A DNA stretch of 42,514 bases from an uncultured Ruminococcus sp. (GCA_902776945.1 CACYSH010000008.1:1-42514); one strand, 5' to 3'. Positions 21,832 to 30,735 are shown, numbered from the stretch's first letter. A program made the numbers and translations. The notes: generated from the sequence alone by a model not told the origin.

Positions 21832-22914
21832 TCACTTGTTTTTGTCCTGCTCGGCAAGCTGCGCCGCACGGTCGGCGACGGCAAGCGCGTCGATCACCTC
21901 GTCGAGCTGACCGTTCATAAAGCTGTCGAGCTTGTATATCGTAAGGCTTATGCGATGCTCGGAAACGCGGTTCTCGGGGAAATTGTAGGTGCGTATCCGC
22001 TCCGAGCGGTCGCCCGTGCCGACCATTGAGCGCCGCTTCGAGGCTATCTCCTCGTCGTGCGCCGACTGCTTCATAGCAAGCAGCCGCGAACGCAGCTCGC
22101 GCATTGCCTTATCCTTGTTCTTGTACTGCGAGCGCTCGTCCTGGCACTCGACAACAAGCCCCGTCGGCAGATGGGTTATCCGCACCGCCGATTCGGTCTT
22201 GTTTATATGCTGACCGCCCGCGCCCGACGCACGGAACACATCTATTTTAAGCTCGGTAGCTTCGTTCAGCTCCAGTTCGACATCTTCCGCTTCGGGGAGA
22301 ACGGCGACCGTCACGGTCGAGGTGTGCCGCCTGCCCTGCGATTCGGTCTCGGGGATACGCTGCACGCGGTGAACGCCGCTTTCGTACTTCATACGCGAGT
22401 AAGCGCCTTCGCCCTCGATAGAGAAAACGACCTCCTTGCAGCCGCCAAGCTCCGTTTCGTTCATGCGGATAAGCTCGGTCTTCCAGCCCCTCGACGCGGC
22501 GTAAAGCGTGTACATCCGGTAGAGGGAATGCGCGAAAAGCGCGGATTCCTCACCGCCCGCGCCGCCGCGGATCTCGACGATAACGTTCTTTTCATCGTTG
22601 GGGTCTTTGGGGAGCAGCATTATTTTAAGCTCCTCCGAGAGCGTTTCGCAGGCTGCCGCCGAGCTGACGAGCTGTTCCGAGACCATTTGTTTCATTTCCT
22701 CGTCAAGTCCGCCCTCGTCCATAAGCTCGCGGGCTTCGGCGTTCTCGGCTTCGGCGCGGGCAAGCGCCTTTATTTTTTCCGCAAGGGGCTGAAGGCGGGA
22801 ATATTCCTTCATGAGCGCGGTATATTTTTCGGTATCGCTGACCGTTTCGCTTTGAGTGAGCAATTCGGACACTTCCTCGAAGCGGTCGGCAATAGTCATT
22901 AGCTTATCGTCCAT
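21832..22914 (-). CDS. prfA: Peptide chain release factor 1
   Basis: RF1 recognises UAA and UAG and triggers release of the finished peptide. The 360-residue protein has the PxT decoding tripeptide PET within RIPETESQGRRHTSTVTVAV (about residue 187) and the GGQ release motif in RASGAGGQHINKTESAVRITH (about residue 232). Its length is normal. It begins four bases after the DUF951 gene, so the two are coupled. In this window RF1 and RF3 lie about 5 kb apart on the same strand, separated by tsaC, coaE and two cell-wall or peptidase genes. Confidence 0.97.
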   Translation of the reverse strand: MDDKLMTIADRFEEVSELLTQSETVSDTEKYTALMKEYSRLQPLAEKIKALARAEAENAEARELMDEGGLDEEMKQMVSEQLVSSAAACETLSEELKIMLLPKDPNDEKNVIVEIRGGAGGEESALFAHSLYRMYTLYAASRGWKTELIRMNETELGGCKEVVFSIEGEGAYSRMKYESGVHRVQRIPETESQGRRHTSTVTVAVLPEAEDVELELNEATELKIDVFRASGAGGQHINKTESAVRITHLPTGLVVECQDERSQYKNKDKAMRELRSRLLAMKQSAHDEEIASKRRSMVGTGDRSERIRTYNFPENRVSEHRISLTIYKLDSFMNGQLDEVIDALAVADRAAQLAEQDKNK

Positions 22915-22918
22915 TGGC

Positions 22919-23113
22919 TCAATCCTTATTTTCTTCGGGTCTGATGATATTTTTAACGTTTTTCTCCGCCTTGCTGCGGGGAATCATGAATTCCCTGCCG
23001 CAGCCCGCGCAGCGCAGGCGGAAGTCCATTCCGGAGCGCAGCACGTTCATTTCATTAGAGCCGCAGGGGTGTTTCTTTTTCATAACAAGCGTATCACCTT
23101 TTTGTATATCCAT
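22919..23113 (-). CDS. DUF951 family protein
   Basis: This 64-residue protein matches the DUF951 pattern: MKKKHPCGSNEMNVLRSGMDFRLRCAGCGREFMIPR, with Cys at three places that could bind zinc, and a basic region AEKNVKNI. The family is small and of unknown function in Firmicutes. I chose ATG 23113, preceded by AAAGGAGCC; the longer frame to 23200 has no site. It is the first gene of the operon and overlaps nothing upstream. Confidence 0.9.
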   Translation of the reverse strand: MDIQKGDTLVMKKKHPCGSNEMNVLRSGMDFRLRCAGCGREFMIPRSKAEKNVKNIIRPEENKD

Positions 23114-23453
23114 AACGGCTCCTTTCAAAAAATAAAAACGCGCAGGTGAATAAATCTGCAAAACGTGACAAAAACAAGTAAATTGCCGATTTTCGCACAA
23201 CAGCGGCAGGCATTATCATCACGGCGAAAATATGCGCAAACATCGCGGCTTTGCATGATAAGCGGCGGGAGCAAGCCCCCGCCCCACACGTTCATGTGAA
23301 ACAATGCAGGCTCGCGGGTATTATATTAACATCTTATTATACCATAAATAAGCCGCAAGCGCAAGCGCTCGTCAATAAAATTTACGATAGAGGTACAAAA
23401 ACGTTTACAATTCGTGCTGTTTTTGTATAAATTATTAAAATTCTGATAATCTC
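23114..23453. other. Intergenic region with one REP-like palindrome
   Basis: Apart from a GCGGGAGCAAGCCCCCGCCC palindrome (23264-23284), related to the copy near 6609-6630, this region is AT-rich and shows no gene, terminator or leader that I can identify. The end of it holds the lysA promoter. Confidence 0.6.
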
Positions 23454-23482
23454 TTGACGATTTCCGAGAAAAGTGATATAAT
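23454..23482 (+). promoter_or_regulatory. lysA promoter
   Basis: TTGACG (23454-23459) and TATAAT (23477-23482) are 17 bases apart. The leader of about 90 bases before lysA shows no lysine riboswitch. Confidence 0.85.
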
Positions 23483-23577
23483 AATAGTGTATTTTTTGTA
23501 CATGAATATTTCTCATGCCGTCAGGTTTTTACTGTATTGCAGGAGTAAAGTAATAAATCAGCAAAGGAATGATACCC

Positions 23578-24846
23578 ATGAAAAAACCGTTCATCACAAA
23601 GGCGCAGGCGGAAGAGATCGTAAAGACCTACCCCACACCGTTCCATATCTACGACGAAAAGGGCATACGCGAGAACGCCCGCAATCTGTACAAGGCTTTC
23701 TCGTGGAACAAGGGCTTCCGCGAGTACTTCGCCGTGAAGGCTACGCCCAATCCCTATATCCTGAATATCCTCAAGGAAGAGGGCTGCGGCGTTGACTGCT
23801 CTTCCCTCACCGAGCTTATGATGAGCGAGGCTTGCGGCTTCAAGGGCAGCGACATCATGTTCTCCTCGAACGTTACCCCCGCCGAAGACTACAAGCTGGC
23901 GAGAGAGCTTGGCGCTTTCATCAACCTCGACGACTTCACGCACATTGATTTTCTTGACAAGCTCTGCGGCATTCCCGAGACTATCTTCTGCCGCTACAAT
24001 CCCGGCGGAGAGTTCCAGATCGAAACGCAGATAATGGACACTCCCGGCGACGCGAAGTACGGCTTTACCCACGAGCAGATAATCGAGGGCTTCCGCATTC
24101 TGAAAGAAAAAGGCGCTAAAAAGTTCGGCATTCACGCTTTCCTCGCTTCGAACACCGTTTCGAACGCCTATTATCCCAAGCTGGCGCGTATCCTTTTCGA
24201 ACTTGCCGTTGAGATCAAGGAAAAGACAGGCGCGGAGATCAAGTATATCAACCTTTCCGGCGGCGTTGGTATCCCCTACCGTCCCGACCAGGAAGGCAAC
24301 GACATTTTTGCTATCGGCGAGGGCGTTCACAAGGCGTTTGACGAAATTCTCGTTCCCGCAGGCATGGGCGACGTTTCTATCTTCACCGAGCTTGGCAGAT
24401 ATATGTTAGCACCCTACGGACACCTCGTGACGACCTGCATTCACCACAAGCACATCTACAAGGAATATGTCGGCGTTGACGCTACCGCCTGCGACCTCAT
24501 GCGCCCCGCGATGTACGGCGCTTATCATCACATCACCGTACTCGGCAAGGAAGACGCTCCCTGCGACCACAAGTACGATGTGACGGGTTCGCTCTGCGAG
24601 AACAACGATAAATTCGCTATCGACCGTATGCTCCCCGAAATTGACAACGGCGATATTCTCGTTATCCACGATACGGGCGCTCACGGCTGGGCTATGGGCT
24701 ATAACTACAACGGACGTATGCGCCACGCCGAGCTGCTTCTCAAAGAGGACGGCACCGTGCAGATGATACGCCGCGCCGAGACCCCCGCTGACTACTTCCG
24801 CACCCTCGATTTCAGCGGCATACTCGACAAGTACATCAAGAAATGA
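23578..24846 (+). CDS. lysA: Diaminopimelate decarboxylase
   Basis: LysA removes CO2 from meso-diaminopimelate to give lysine, using PLP. The 422-residue protein is a fold-type III PLP enzyme. The PLP Lys lies in EYFAVKATPNP (Lys54). HAFLASNTVSN, NLSGGVGIPYRP (phosphate-binding Gly loop) and FTELGRYMLAPYG follow. The C-terminal half has GSLCENNDKFA and DTGAHGWAMGYNYN, which carry the active-site Cys and Tyr region. I chose ATG 23578, with AAAGGA nine bases ahead, over ATG 23569, which would overlap that site. It is monocistronic, with its own promoter and terminator. Confidence 0.95.
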   Translation: MKKPFITKAQAEEIVKTYPTPFHIYDEKGIRENARNLYKAFSWNKGFREYFAVKATPNPYILNILKEEGCGVDCSSLTELMMSEACGFKGSDIMFSSNVTPAEDYKLARELGAFINLDDFTHIDFLDKLCGIPETIFCRYNPGGEFQIETQIMDTPGDAKYGFTHEQIIEGFRILKEKGAKKFGIHAFLASNTVSNAYYPKLARILFELAVEIKEKTGAEIKYINLSGGVGIPYRPDQEGNDIFAIGEGVHKAFDEILVPAGMGDVSIFTELGRYMLAPYGHLVTTCIHHKHIYKEYVGVDATACDLMRPAMYGAYHHITVLGKEDAPCDHKYDVTGSLCENNDKFAIDRMLPEIDNGDILVIHDTGAHGWAMGYNYNGRMRHAELLLKEDGTVQMIRRAETPADYFRTLDFSGILDKYIKK

Positions 24847-24861
24847 TCTTGACACTTTCGC

Positions 24862-24889
24862 GCACACTCTTTCGGGAGTGTGCGTTTTT
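24862..24889 (+). terminator. lysA terminator
   Basis: GCACACTC (24862-24869) and GAGTGTGC (24876-24883) form an eight-pair stem with a TTTCGG loop, followed by GTTTTT. Confidence 0.92.
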
Positions 24890-24911
24890 ACATGAAATTT
24901 TCGTGAAATAC

Positions 24912-24940
24912 TTTATTTTCCGCGCCGTTTATGATATAAT
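24912..24940 (+). promoter_or_regulatory. Promoter of the DUF308-like gene
   Basis: TATAAT (24935-24940) is 17 bases from TTTATT (24912-24917). The -35 is weak. It lies between the lysA terminator and the gene at 24996. Confidence 0.6.
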
Positions 24941-24995
24941 TATATTATGGTTAAGCCATATAAGCCATAAAAAAGAAAAAAGGAGAGACAAAAAA

Positions 24996-25619
24996 ATGAA
25001 AGACTTTATGAAGAGATTTTCCCCCGGTTCGCTGATATGCTGCGCGGCGGGCGTGCTGTTGCTCGTGAACCCGCATATCATCACGGACTTACTTAACACC
25101 GTTATCGGCGTTGTGCTTATCGCGCTCGGTGTGCTGTGGGCGGCGGGACTGCTGATGAACAAGCAGCCCGAACAGCCGCTGTCAGAAATCATCTTGCCGC
25201 TGCTCGGGAGCATAGCGCTGGCAGTCGGCGGATTTTATGTGCTGCGGCACACGGGGCTGCTTGAAAGAGTCCTCATGCTGGCGCTCGGCATTTATCTTCT
25301 CTGCTCGGCGCTGCCGAAGCTCATCGAATCGCTGCGCACGAAGAAGTCAGGCGGCAGCGGCTGGGAAAAATCGGCTGTCACCTCGGCGGCAACGGTTATT
25401 CTCGGAGTGGTAGCGATAGCGATACCCGCGTTCCTTCCCGCGTTTGTGATGAAAACGCTCGGCGTGCTGCTGATACTGGGCGGAATCGGCAATTTTATCA
25501 GCGGACTTTCCTCGTCGAAGCTGTTCCGCGACATGAAATTGGACTACGAGTACCGCAAAGGCAAGCCCGCGCCCAATACAAGCGGCAAGGTCATAGACAT
25601 TGAAAATTACAGAGATTAA
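24996..25619 (+). CDS. DUF308/HdeD-like membrane protein
   Basis: The 207-residue protein has six hydrophobic segments in three similar pairs, such as SLICCAAGVLLLVNPHIITDLL, VIGVVLIALGVLWAAGLLM, LLGSIALAVGGFYVL, VLMLALGIYLLCSAL, SAATVILGVVAIAIPAFLPAFV and TLGVLLILGGIGNFISGL. This repeat layout fits the DUF308 (HdeD) family, linked to acid stress in enterobacteria; no function is assured here. The C-terminus is hydrophilic (DYEYRKGKPAPNTSGKVIDIENYRD). I chose ATG 24996 because AAGGAGAGAC stands just ahead; the longer frame begins in the lysA terminator. Confidence 0.75.
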   Translation: MKDFMKRFSPGSLICCAAGVLLLVNPHIITDLLNTVIGVVLIALGVLWAAGLLMNKQPEQPLSEIILPLLGSIALAVGGFYVLRHTGLLERVLMLALGIYLLCSALPKLIESLRTKKSGGSGWEKSAVTSAATVILGVVAIAIPAFLPAFVMKTLGVLLILGGIGNFISGLSSSKLFRDMKLDYEYRKGKPAPNTSGKVIDIENYRD

Positions 25620-25625
25620 ATAAAG

Positions 25626-25666
25626 ATCCCCCTCGCGGACTTGCCCGTGAGGGGGATAATTTTTTT
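25626..25666. terminator. Convergent terminator
   Basis: ATCCCCCTC (25626-25634) and GAGGGGGAT (25649-25657) form a nine-pair stem, followed by AATTTTTTT on the plus strand. It lies between the DUF308-like gene and the end of the convergent lipoprotein gene. Confidence 0.88.
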
Positions 25667-25671
25667 ATGCT

Positions 25672-26715
25672 TTACGAATACATATTGTTGTCGCAGATCT
25701 CGATCTTGATTACCTCGTCGTCGATAACTATGGCCGTAAGCGAAACGCTGCCGTCGTAATAGGTGTACATACAGCCGTCCTCTACGGAATAATTGGTACC
25801 GCAGATAGCTTCAAGCTGCGAAAGCGTCATGCCTGTCTGCAAGCCGTTCGAGATAGAAACGCCGCTGTCGCCCGAAACCTCTATGTAGCTTATCTGACCG
25901 TCGGTCTCAGCCACGATAACATCGCCGTAATAATGCTCGGTGATCGTTTTGCCGTTGGAAGAATTTACCCACTGCTGCGAATTATAGGTCTGCGAGCCGA
26001 AGTAGCCCGAGCTGGAAGAAAAGCTGTCGCCGAGACCCGCCGAAATGCCGTTGATATTCAGTTTGCTCCGACTTGCAAGACCGTTATTGCTTGCCGTGCC
26101 GGGATTGGGATTGGGATTTGCAGACGGATCGGGCGATGTAGTACCGGAGGTCGTATCGGGCGCGGAGGGATTCGGATTGCCGGGATCGGGGATACCCGGA
26201 TTCAGATTCTGCTGCGACGATTGAGCAGGAGTCGCCGAGCTTGCCGTTGTAGTCGTTGTGGTCGTGGCTTTCGATGTAGTTGTAGTCGTGGAAGATGTCG
26301 AAAGCGTCGCTTTGGTCGTAGTGGTAGCCTTAGTCGTGGTGGTAGCCTTACTCGTTGTGGTGGTCGTGGTAGTCGGCTTGGAGGTAGTCGTTACAGTCCG
26401 CTTTGTGGTAGTCGCGGGAATTATCTGCTTTATTGTCGTGGTAGTAGCCGATTTGGTGGTAGTCTTCTTAACAGTCCCCGCAATTTCGCTGTCGCCAAGC
26501 AGGGGAATCTCGGTCGTTATCGCGCTTATCTGACTAACTGAGGAAGACGTTTCGCCGTCGGCTTCAAGCAGCGAGTCGAAAGAAAAAGGCGTAGTGGTGG
26601 TCAGAACAGGCGCTTTTTCCTTTTTTTGCTGTATCTCGACCTTTCCGCAGGAGCCGAGCAGCGAGACCGCCAGAATGGCTGCCGCCGTTCCCGAGATCAT
26701 CTTTTTATATTCCAT
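25672..26715 (-). CDS. Secreted lipoprotein with long Thr-rich linker
   Basis: The 347-residue product has a lipoprotein signal peptide ending in the lipobox LGSC (Cys23). A low-complexity segment of about 110 residues consists mostly of Thr with Ser, Lys and Ala (KATTTTK repeats, about 80-165) and is followed by a Pro/Asn-rich stretch. The C-terminal 130 residues form a compact domain with ITEHYYGDVIVAETDGQISYIEV and TGMTLSQLEAICGTNYSV. Thr-rich linkers usually project a domain through the cell wall and are often glycosylated. I do not recognise the terminal domain; MTLSQLEAICG is faintly like SmpA/OmlA-type modules. A perfect promoter stands 60 bases ahead. Confidence 0.8.
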   Translation of the reverse strand: MEYKKMISGTAAAILAVSLLGSCGKVEIQQKKEKAPVLTTTTPFSFDSLLEADGETSSSVSQISAITTEIPLLGDSEIAGTVKKTTTKSATTTTIKQIIPATTTKRTVTTTSKPTTTTTTTSKATTTTKATTTTKATLSTSSTTTTTSKATTTTTTTASSATPAQSSQQNLNPGIPDPGNPNPSAPDTTSGTTSPDPSANPNPNPGTASNNGLASRSKLNINGISAGLGDSFSSSSGYFGSQTYNSQQWVNSSNGKTITEHYYGDVIVAETDGQISYIEVSGDSGVSISNGLQTGMTLSQLEAICGTNYSVEDGCMYTYYDGSVSLTAIVIDDEVIKIEICDNNMYS

Positions 26716-26774
26716 TTTTTTACACTCTCGCTTTCTTTTATCCGGAATTTCTTTTCCTACAAATTATATTATAT

Positions 26775-26803
26775 ATTATACGTCAATCGACTGTGTTTGT
26801 CAA
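26775..26803 (-). promoter_or_regulatory. Promoter of the Thr-rich lipoprotein gene
   Basis: On the minus strand TTGACA (26798-26803) and TATAAT (26775-26780) are 17 bases apart, both perfect. Confidence 0.87.
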
Positions 26804-26922
26804 GGTTTTTCATTCCGATTTCACATAATGCCAAAAAATGCAGCGCAGCCGAGTAAAAAATATGCACTATTGGGGATTTTCGATAAATATAGCTTTCACA
26901 AAAGCGCAAGGTGAAACATATC

Positions 26923-26990
26923 AAAAGTCTTAGGAAGAAGGGTTGCCCCCAGACCCCATTCCTAAGACTTTTGGTATGCCCTCGCTTTGC
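26923..26990. repeat. Inverted repeat AAAAGTCTTAGGAA downstream of the vWA gene
   Basis: AAAAGTCTTAGGAA (26923-26936) and its perfect complement (26959-26972) form a 14-bp stem. On the minus strand the motif is preceded by CGCAAAGCGAGGGCATA, as after thrS and, in variant form, after the diguanylate cyclase gene. It starts about 45 bases after the stop codon of the gene at 27036. Confidence 0.78.
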
Positions 26991-27035
26991 GTTTGTTTTC
27001 GGCTTTGGCATCTATTGATCTACTTATTTCGCGGC

Positions 27036-28688
27036 TCAAACGCCCAGCTTATCAATCATCGAAATAAGCTCCGAAGCATCCAGCGACAAGCCGTCGGTAT
27101 ACTTCCTTATCGCGGCAATATCGTCCGCCGAGAGCTTCGCCCCGCCGCGAAGACCCTTCGCCGTCATCGCCGCCGCCGCCGCAAGCCTGATATTCTCCGA
27201 AGCCTCATCAAGCGCCTTATAGCTGCCGACCTCCGCCGACGATTCGATCAGCTTACTCTCGTTCTCATCGCGCTCCTTATAGCGCACGGAAACCTTAGCC
27301 AGTCTGCCGTCAAGCCCGTCAAAGCTGCACGGCTCCTTGCTGTTGCTGTTCGGACGGTTCTCGTGACCCGCCGGAACTATCTCATAAAGCGCCGTGACCT
27401 GCTGACCCGCGCCAACATCGCCCGCGTCCTTAGCGTCGTTCTCGAAATCTTCATTGGCAAGAACTCTGTTTTCGTAACCCACGAGCTTATACGCGCTTAC
27501 GGTCGCGGGGTCAAATTCTATCTGGATCTTCGCGTCCTTCGCAACCGTGAAAAGCGTGCCGTTCATCTCGGTGACAAGAATCCTGCGGGCTTCGTCGAGC
27601 GTGTCGATATAGGCATAATTGCCGTTGCCGTTGTCCGCGAGCGCTTCAAGGCGGTCGTCCTTGTAATTACCCATACCGAAACCCAGCACCGAAAGGAACA
27701 CGCCCTTCTCGCGCTTTTCCTCAATGAGCTTTGTAAGCCCCTCGGCAGAGGAAACGCCAACATTAAGGTCGCCGTCGGTGGCGAGGATAACGCGGTTATT
27801 TCCGCCCTCGATGAAGTATTTCTCGGCGATCTCATAAGCGGTGTTGATACCCGCCGCGCCCGCCGTTGCGCCGCCCGCCTGCAAAGCATTCAGCGCGTTA
27901 TTTATCGCCTGATAATTGCTGCCTCTTTCGCCCTCAAGGACTACCTCGTCCGCGCCTGCATAGGTGACTATCGAAACACGGTCGTCAGCGCCCATATTTT
28001 CCGCGAGCATAGAGAACGCCTGCTGCACGAGCGGCAGCTTGTTGTCCTCGTACATCGAACCGCTTACGTCTATCAGGAAAACTATGTTCGAGTCGATGTC
28101 CTTCACTTCGATGTCCTGCGCCTGCAAGCCGACAAGCAGCATTTTGGAGTCCTCGTTCCACGGGCAGTCGGATACCTCCGTAGTTATCGAGAGCTTGTCC
28201 TCGCTGCCGGGCTTCGGAGCGTCGTAAGCGTACTTGAAGTAGTTGATAAATTCCTCGGTGCGGACGGCTTCGGGATCGATCTCCCAACCACTGTCGATCA
28301 TGCGGCGGACGTTCGTGAACGAAGCTGTGTCAACGTCGGTGGAGAAGGTCGAAGTCGGTTCGTCGGCGGTGAGGACAAAGTTATTTTCGGGCGCGTGGGT
28401 GTATTCCTCGGAATTCATATCAAACGCACCATCATAATCGCCCCATGATGCGTCGCAGGCTTCCTCCATCACGCCATTGTCGAAGTATTCCGCCGCCATA
28501 GCGGGAGACTCCCTTTCCGCGTTGAGAGCCTTTTTGCTGCGGGAGGGGGAATCGGATTTTGCCGCTCCTGCCAAAGCGGTATCGCCATTGGCGAAGCTTT
28601 CGTAACTGCCGCAGGCGCTGCCCGCGATCACCATTGTCAAAGCCATTACTGCTGCGAATATTTTTCTGCTGTTTATACGTTTTTTCAT
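27036..28688 (-). CDS. Lipoprotein with von Willebrand factor A domain (YfbK-like)
   Basis: The 550-residue product has a lipoprotein signal with lipobox IAGSAC (Cys near residue 26), a spacer, an N-terminal vWF_A-associated region with NNFVLTADEPTSTFSTDVDTASFTNVRR, and a vWA domain (about residues 170-345). The metal site DVSGSM opens the domain, TAGAAG carries the MIDAS Thr, and TDGDLNVG carries the late Asp. A C-terminal DUF3520-type domain follows, ending in LSLDASELISMIDKLG. Such proteins bind other surface or secreted proteins. I chose ATG 28688, with AAAGGAGG ahead; the longer frame begins seven codons earlier. The partner is unknown. Confidence 0.9.
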   Translation of the reverse strand: MKKRINSRKIFAAVMALTMVIAGSACGSYESFANGDTALAGAAKSDSPSRSKKALNAERESPAMAAEYFDNGVMEEACDASWGDYDGAFDMNSEEYTHAPENNFVLTADEPTSTFSTDVDTASFTNVRRMIDSGWEIDPEAVRTEEFINYFKYAYDAPKPGSEDKLSITTEVSDCPWNEDSKMLLVGLQAQDIEVKDIDSNIVFLIDVSGSMYEDNKLPLVQQAFSMLAENMGADDRVSIVTYAGADEVVLEGERGSNYQAINNALNALQAGGATAGAAGINTAYEIAEKYFIEGGNNRVILATDGDLNVGVSSAEGLTKLIEEKREKGVFLSVLGFGMGNYKDDRLEALADNGNGNYAYIDTLDEARRILVTEMNGTLFTVAKDAKIQIEFDPATVSAYKLVGYENRVLANEDFENDAKDAGDVGAGQQVTALYEIVPAGHENRPNSNSKEPCSFDGLDGRLAKVSVRYKERDENESKLIESSAEVGSYKALDEASENIRLAAAAAMTAKGLRGGAKLSADDIAAIRKYTDGLSLDASELISMIDKLGV

Positions 28689-28774
28689 ATTAAACGCCTC
28701 CTTTACCAATATAGACGGAAACGGGAAGGGAGATATTACAGCATTTCAAAAATATTTCAGAAAAATATTTTCCG

Positions 28775-28803
28775 TTGACAATCGCCCGTGCAAATGGTAT
28801 AAT
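28775..28803 (+). promoter_or_regulatory. Promoter upstream of the CAT-like gene, split from it by a MITE
   Basis: TTGACA (28775-28780) and TATAAT (28798-28803) are 17 bases apart and both perfect. The start codon is 280 bases downstream, with a MITE-like element between. Confidence 0.85.
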
Positions 28804-28838
28804 TATCATATACTATATATAAATGAGCATTTGTATAT

Positions 28839-29040
28839 AGTTAATAGTGAATAGTGAATAGTTAATAGTTAATGTATCGCCTTCGGCGATGTTGCGCTGC
28901 GAACGTGCAGCGCATTGACTCGCTTCGCTCGTCAGCTTGTATCACAATAATTAACAAATATAGGTGCGGCGCGCAGCGTCCGCATAATCGCGCCGCAGGC
29001 GCTCCTTAACTATTCACTATTCACTATTCACTGTTAACTG
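28839..29040. mobile_element. MITE-like element, copy 3
   Basis: The left end TTAATAGTGAATAGTGAATA and right end TATTCACTATTCACTATTCA are inverted. Inside are ATCGCCTTCGGCGAT, GCATTGACTCGCTTCGCTCG and CGCGCCGCAGGCGCTCCTTA, all shared in inverse order with copy 2. An outer pair, AAATGAGCATTTGTA (from 28820) and TTTACAAACGCTCATTTA (from 29041), extends the inverted repeat. It lies in the leader of the CAT-like gene. Confidence 0.82.
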
Positions 29041-29084
29041 TTTACAAACGCTCATTTATTGTACCATTAAAAAGGAGCTTCTGC

Positions 29085-29735
29085 ATGAACTACAAAGTTA
29101 TCGACAAAGAAAAATACTACCGCCGCGGCGTTTACCGACATTTCACCGAGGACTGCAAATGCTCGGTGTCAATGACCGCAAGGCTCGACGTTACCGCGCT
29201 AAAAGAGTTCTCCAAACGCACGGACACGAAATTCTATCTTAATTTCCTTTACGTCCTCTGCCGTGCGCTCAACTCCCGCGATGACTACCGCATGAATTAC
29301 CTCTGGCAGACCGACGAGCTTGTCTGCTACGACGTGATAAACCCGACCCAGTACGTCTTCCACGAGGACACCGAGACCTGCACGCCCGTCTACACCCTCT
29401 ATAACGAAAATTATGAAGAGTTCTACCGTGCTGCTTTAGCCGACCTCGAACGAGCCAAGCAGACCCGCGAATACGCTCTTGACCCCGCAAATCACCCGAA
29501 CTGGTTCGACGCTTCGTATATTCCGTGGCTTTCCTACGATTCGCTTCACATCGAGCTGCCCGACGGCTATCTTTATTTTCTGCCGATAATCAACTGGGGC
29601 AGCTACCGCGAGGAAAACGGACGGTTAATGCTGCCGCTGACCGTGCGGCTGAATCACGCGGCGGCTGACGGCTATCTTATCGCGAAGGTGTTCAAGCTCG
29701 TCGGCGAGGAGATAGAAAGGCTTGTCAGAATCTGA
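29085..29735 (+). CDS. Chloramphenicol acetyltransferase-like (CatA-type) O-acetyltransferase
   Basis: CatA enzymes acetylate chloramphenicol from acetyl-CoA. The 216-residue protein has the family's length and the catalytic segment LNHAAADGYLIAKVF (His and DG) near residue 192, in place of the usual HHxxxDGxH. RRGVYRHFTEDCKCSVSMTARLDV opens the protein, and WFDASYIPWLSYDSL with PIINWGSYREENGRLMLPLTVR are typical. Residues for drug binding are not all checkable, so it may be a xenobiotic or sugar acetyltransferase that does not confer resistance. AAAGGAGC supports the start. Promoter and gene are separated by a repeat element. Confidence 0.82.
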   Translation: MNYKVIDKEKYYRRGVYRHFTEDCKCSVSMTARLDVTALKEFSKRTDTKFYLNFLYVLCRALNSRDDYRMNYLWQTDELVCYDVINPTQYVFHEDTETCTPVYTLYNENYEEFYRAALADLERAKQTREYALDPANHPNWFDASYIPWLSYDSLHIELPDGYLYFLPIINWGSYREENGRLMLPLTVRLNHAAADGYLIAKVFKLVGEEIERLVRI

Positions 29736-29749
29736 AAAATCAGACCTAC

Positions 29750-29805
29750 AAGTCTTGCGATATTCTGAATTTGTGCAAGTTGACAACATTGCTCATTTAT
29801 AGACA
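29750..29805. repeat. Right-end copy of the GCTCATTTATAGA element
   Basis: CCTACAAGTCTTGCGATATTCT and TGCTCATTTATAGA match 6625-6672 nearly base for base, with a 10-15 base insert between. It lies just after the CAT-like stop codon, before a terminator. Confidence 0.65.
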
Positions 29806-29831
29806 TAAATTCCGGTTTACCAAAAAAAGCG

Positions 29832-29864
29832 CCCGTATCGTCAGCAAACGATACGGGACTTTTT
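29832..29864 (+). terminator. Terminator of the CAT-like gene
   Basis: CCCGTATCGT (29832-29841) and ACGATACGGG (29848-29857) form a perfect ten-pair stem followed by ACTTTTT. Confidence 0.92.
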
Positions 29865-29910
29865 AAAAAAGAATAAGATATGATATGAAAGGGATAGGAT
29901 ATAGCTTAAA

Positions 29911-30657
29911 TCAAACAGTGCAGATCACAGCGCCGTAAAAGATCATTCCGAACGATGTCAGGAAAAGCATAGCCGAATAGTGCTTGACCTCGCCGTCGGA
30001 ACGTCTGCCGAAAATGCCGACTGCCGAAAGCGCCACCAGCGGGATCCCGACGGTCAGACAGACGATAGGATACCACTGTATCGCGCTGAACTTTTTAAGC
30101 GCCAGCGGATAAGTGCCGATAGTCGCGATAGCTCCGAGCCAGTTCGCCCAAAAGACCCCGAGCGCCGCCCTCAGCCCGAACGGCAGCAAATCTTTAACAA
30201 CAGCGTAAATAACGAACGCCGTGAAGGGTATCATCATTATCCAGCCCTGAGCGCTCTCAATGCGCGGGAAATTCGTAAACCCCATGTCGTTCCTGAAACC
30301 GAAGTGCCACAAGCATTCGCCGAGCGCCTGCCACATCAGCAAGCCGCCCGCGCAGGCACAAAGCCACACGCCGTGTCCCCTGCCTGTCTCGCTGCGTTTG
30401 CTCAGTATCGTGGCGTAAACGGTAAAAACGCTGCTGCCGATGAACGCGAATATCATGTAAATAAGCCGCCCACGCGAAGGGTCTGTCTCGTCGCCGCCGA
30501 CATTGAACGAGGGCTGCACGAACCGCCCATCAGCGTTTCTTATAAGGCGGAAGAGCAGAACGGTCACGATCATAACTGCGACCATTTCAAGGAGCGGCAA
30601 GATACCCTCCCTGAGAGTGCGTTTCAGACTGGCTTTCATTTCAGACCGATCATTCAT
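29911..30657 (-). CDS. Polytopic membrane protein, unknown function
   Basis: The 248-residue product has seven or so hydrophobic segments: GILPLLEMVAVMIVTVLLF, LIYMIFAFIGSSVFTVYAT, GVWLCACAGGLLMWQALG, GWIMMIPFTAFVIYAVV, LGVFWANWLGAIATIGTY, WYPIVCLTVGIPLVALSAVG and AMLFLTSFGMIFYGAVIC. A conserved-looking loop ECLWHFGFRNDMGFTNFPRIES lies after the third. I cannot name the family. A GGGGG ribosome site supports the start. Its own promoter is at 30736-30764. Confidence 0.75.
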   Translation of the reverse strand: MNDRSEMKASLKRTLREGILPLLEMVAVMIVTVLLFRLIRNADGRFVQPSFNVGGDETDPSRGRLIYMIFAFIGSSVFTVYATILSKRSETGRGHGVWLCACAGGLLMWQALGECLWHFGFRNDMGFTNFPRIESAQGWIMMIPFTAFVIYAVVKDLLPFGLRAALGVFWANWLGAIATIGTYPLALKKFSAIQWYPIVCLTVGIPLVALSAVGIFGRRSDGEVKHYSAMLFLTSFGMIFYGAVICTV

Positions 30658-30735
30658 ACTGCGACCCCCTTCTATAATATATGATTTATATATAATTTAG
30701 ATTATATATTCTTCTTTTCATATATGTTTTTCTTT

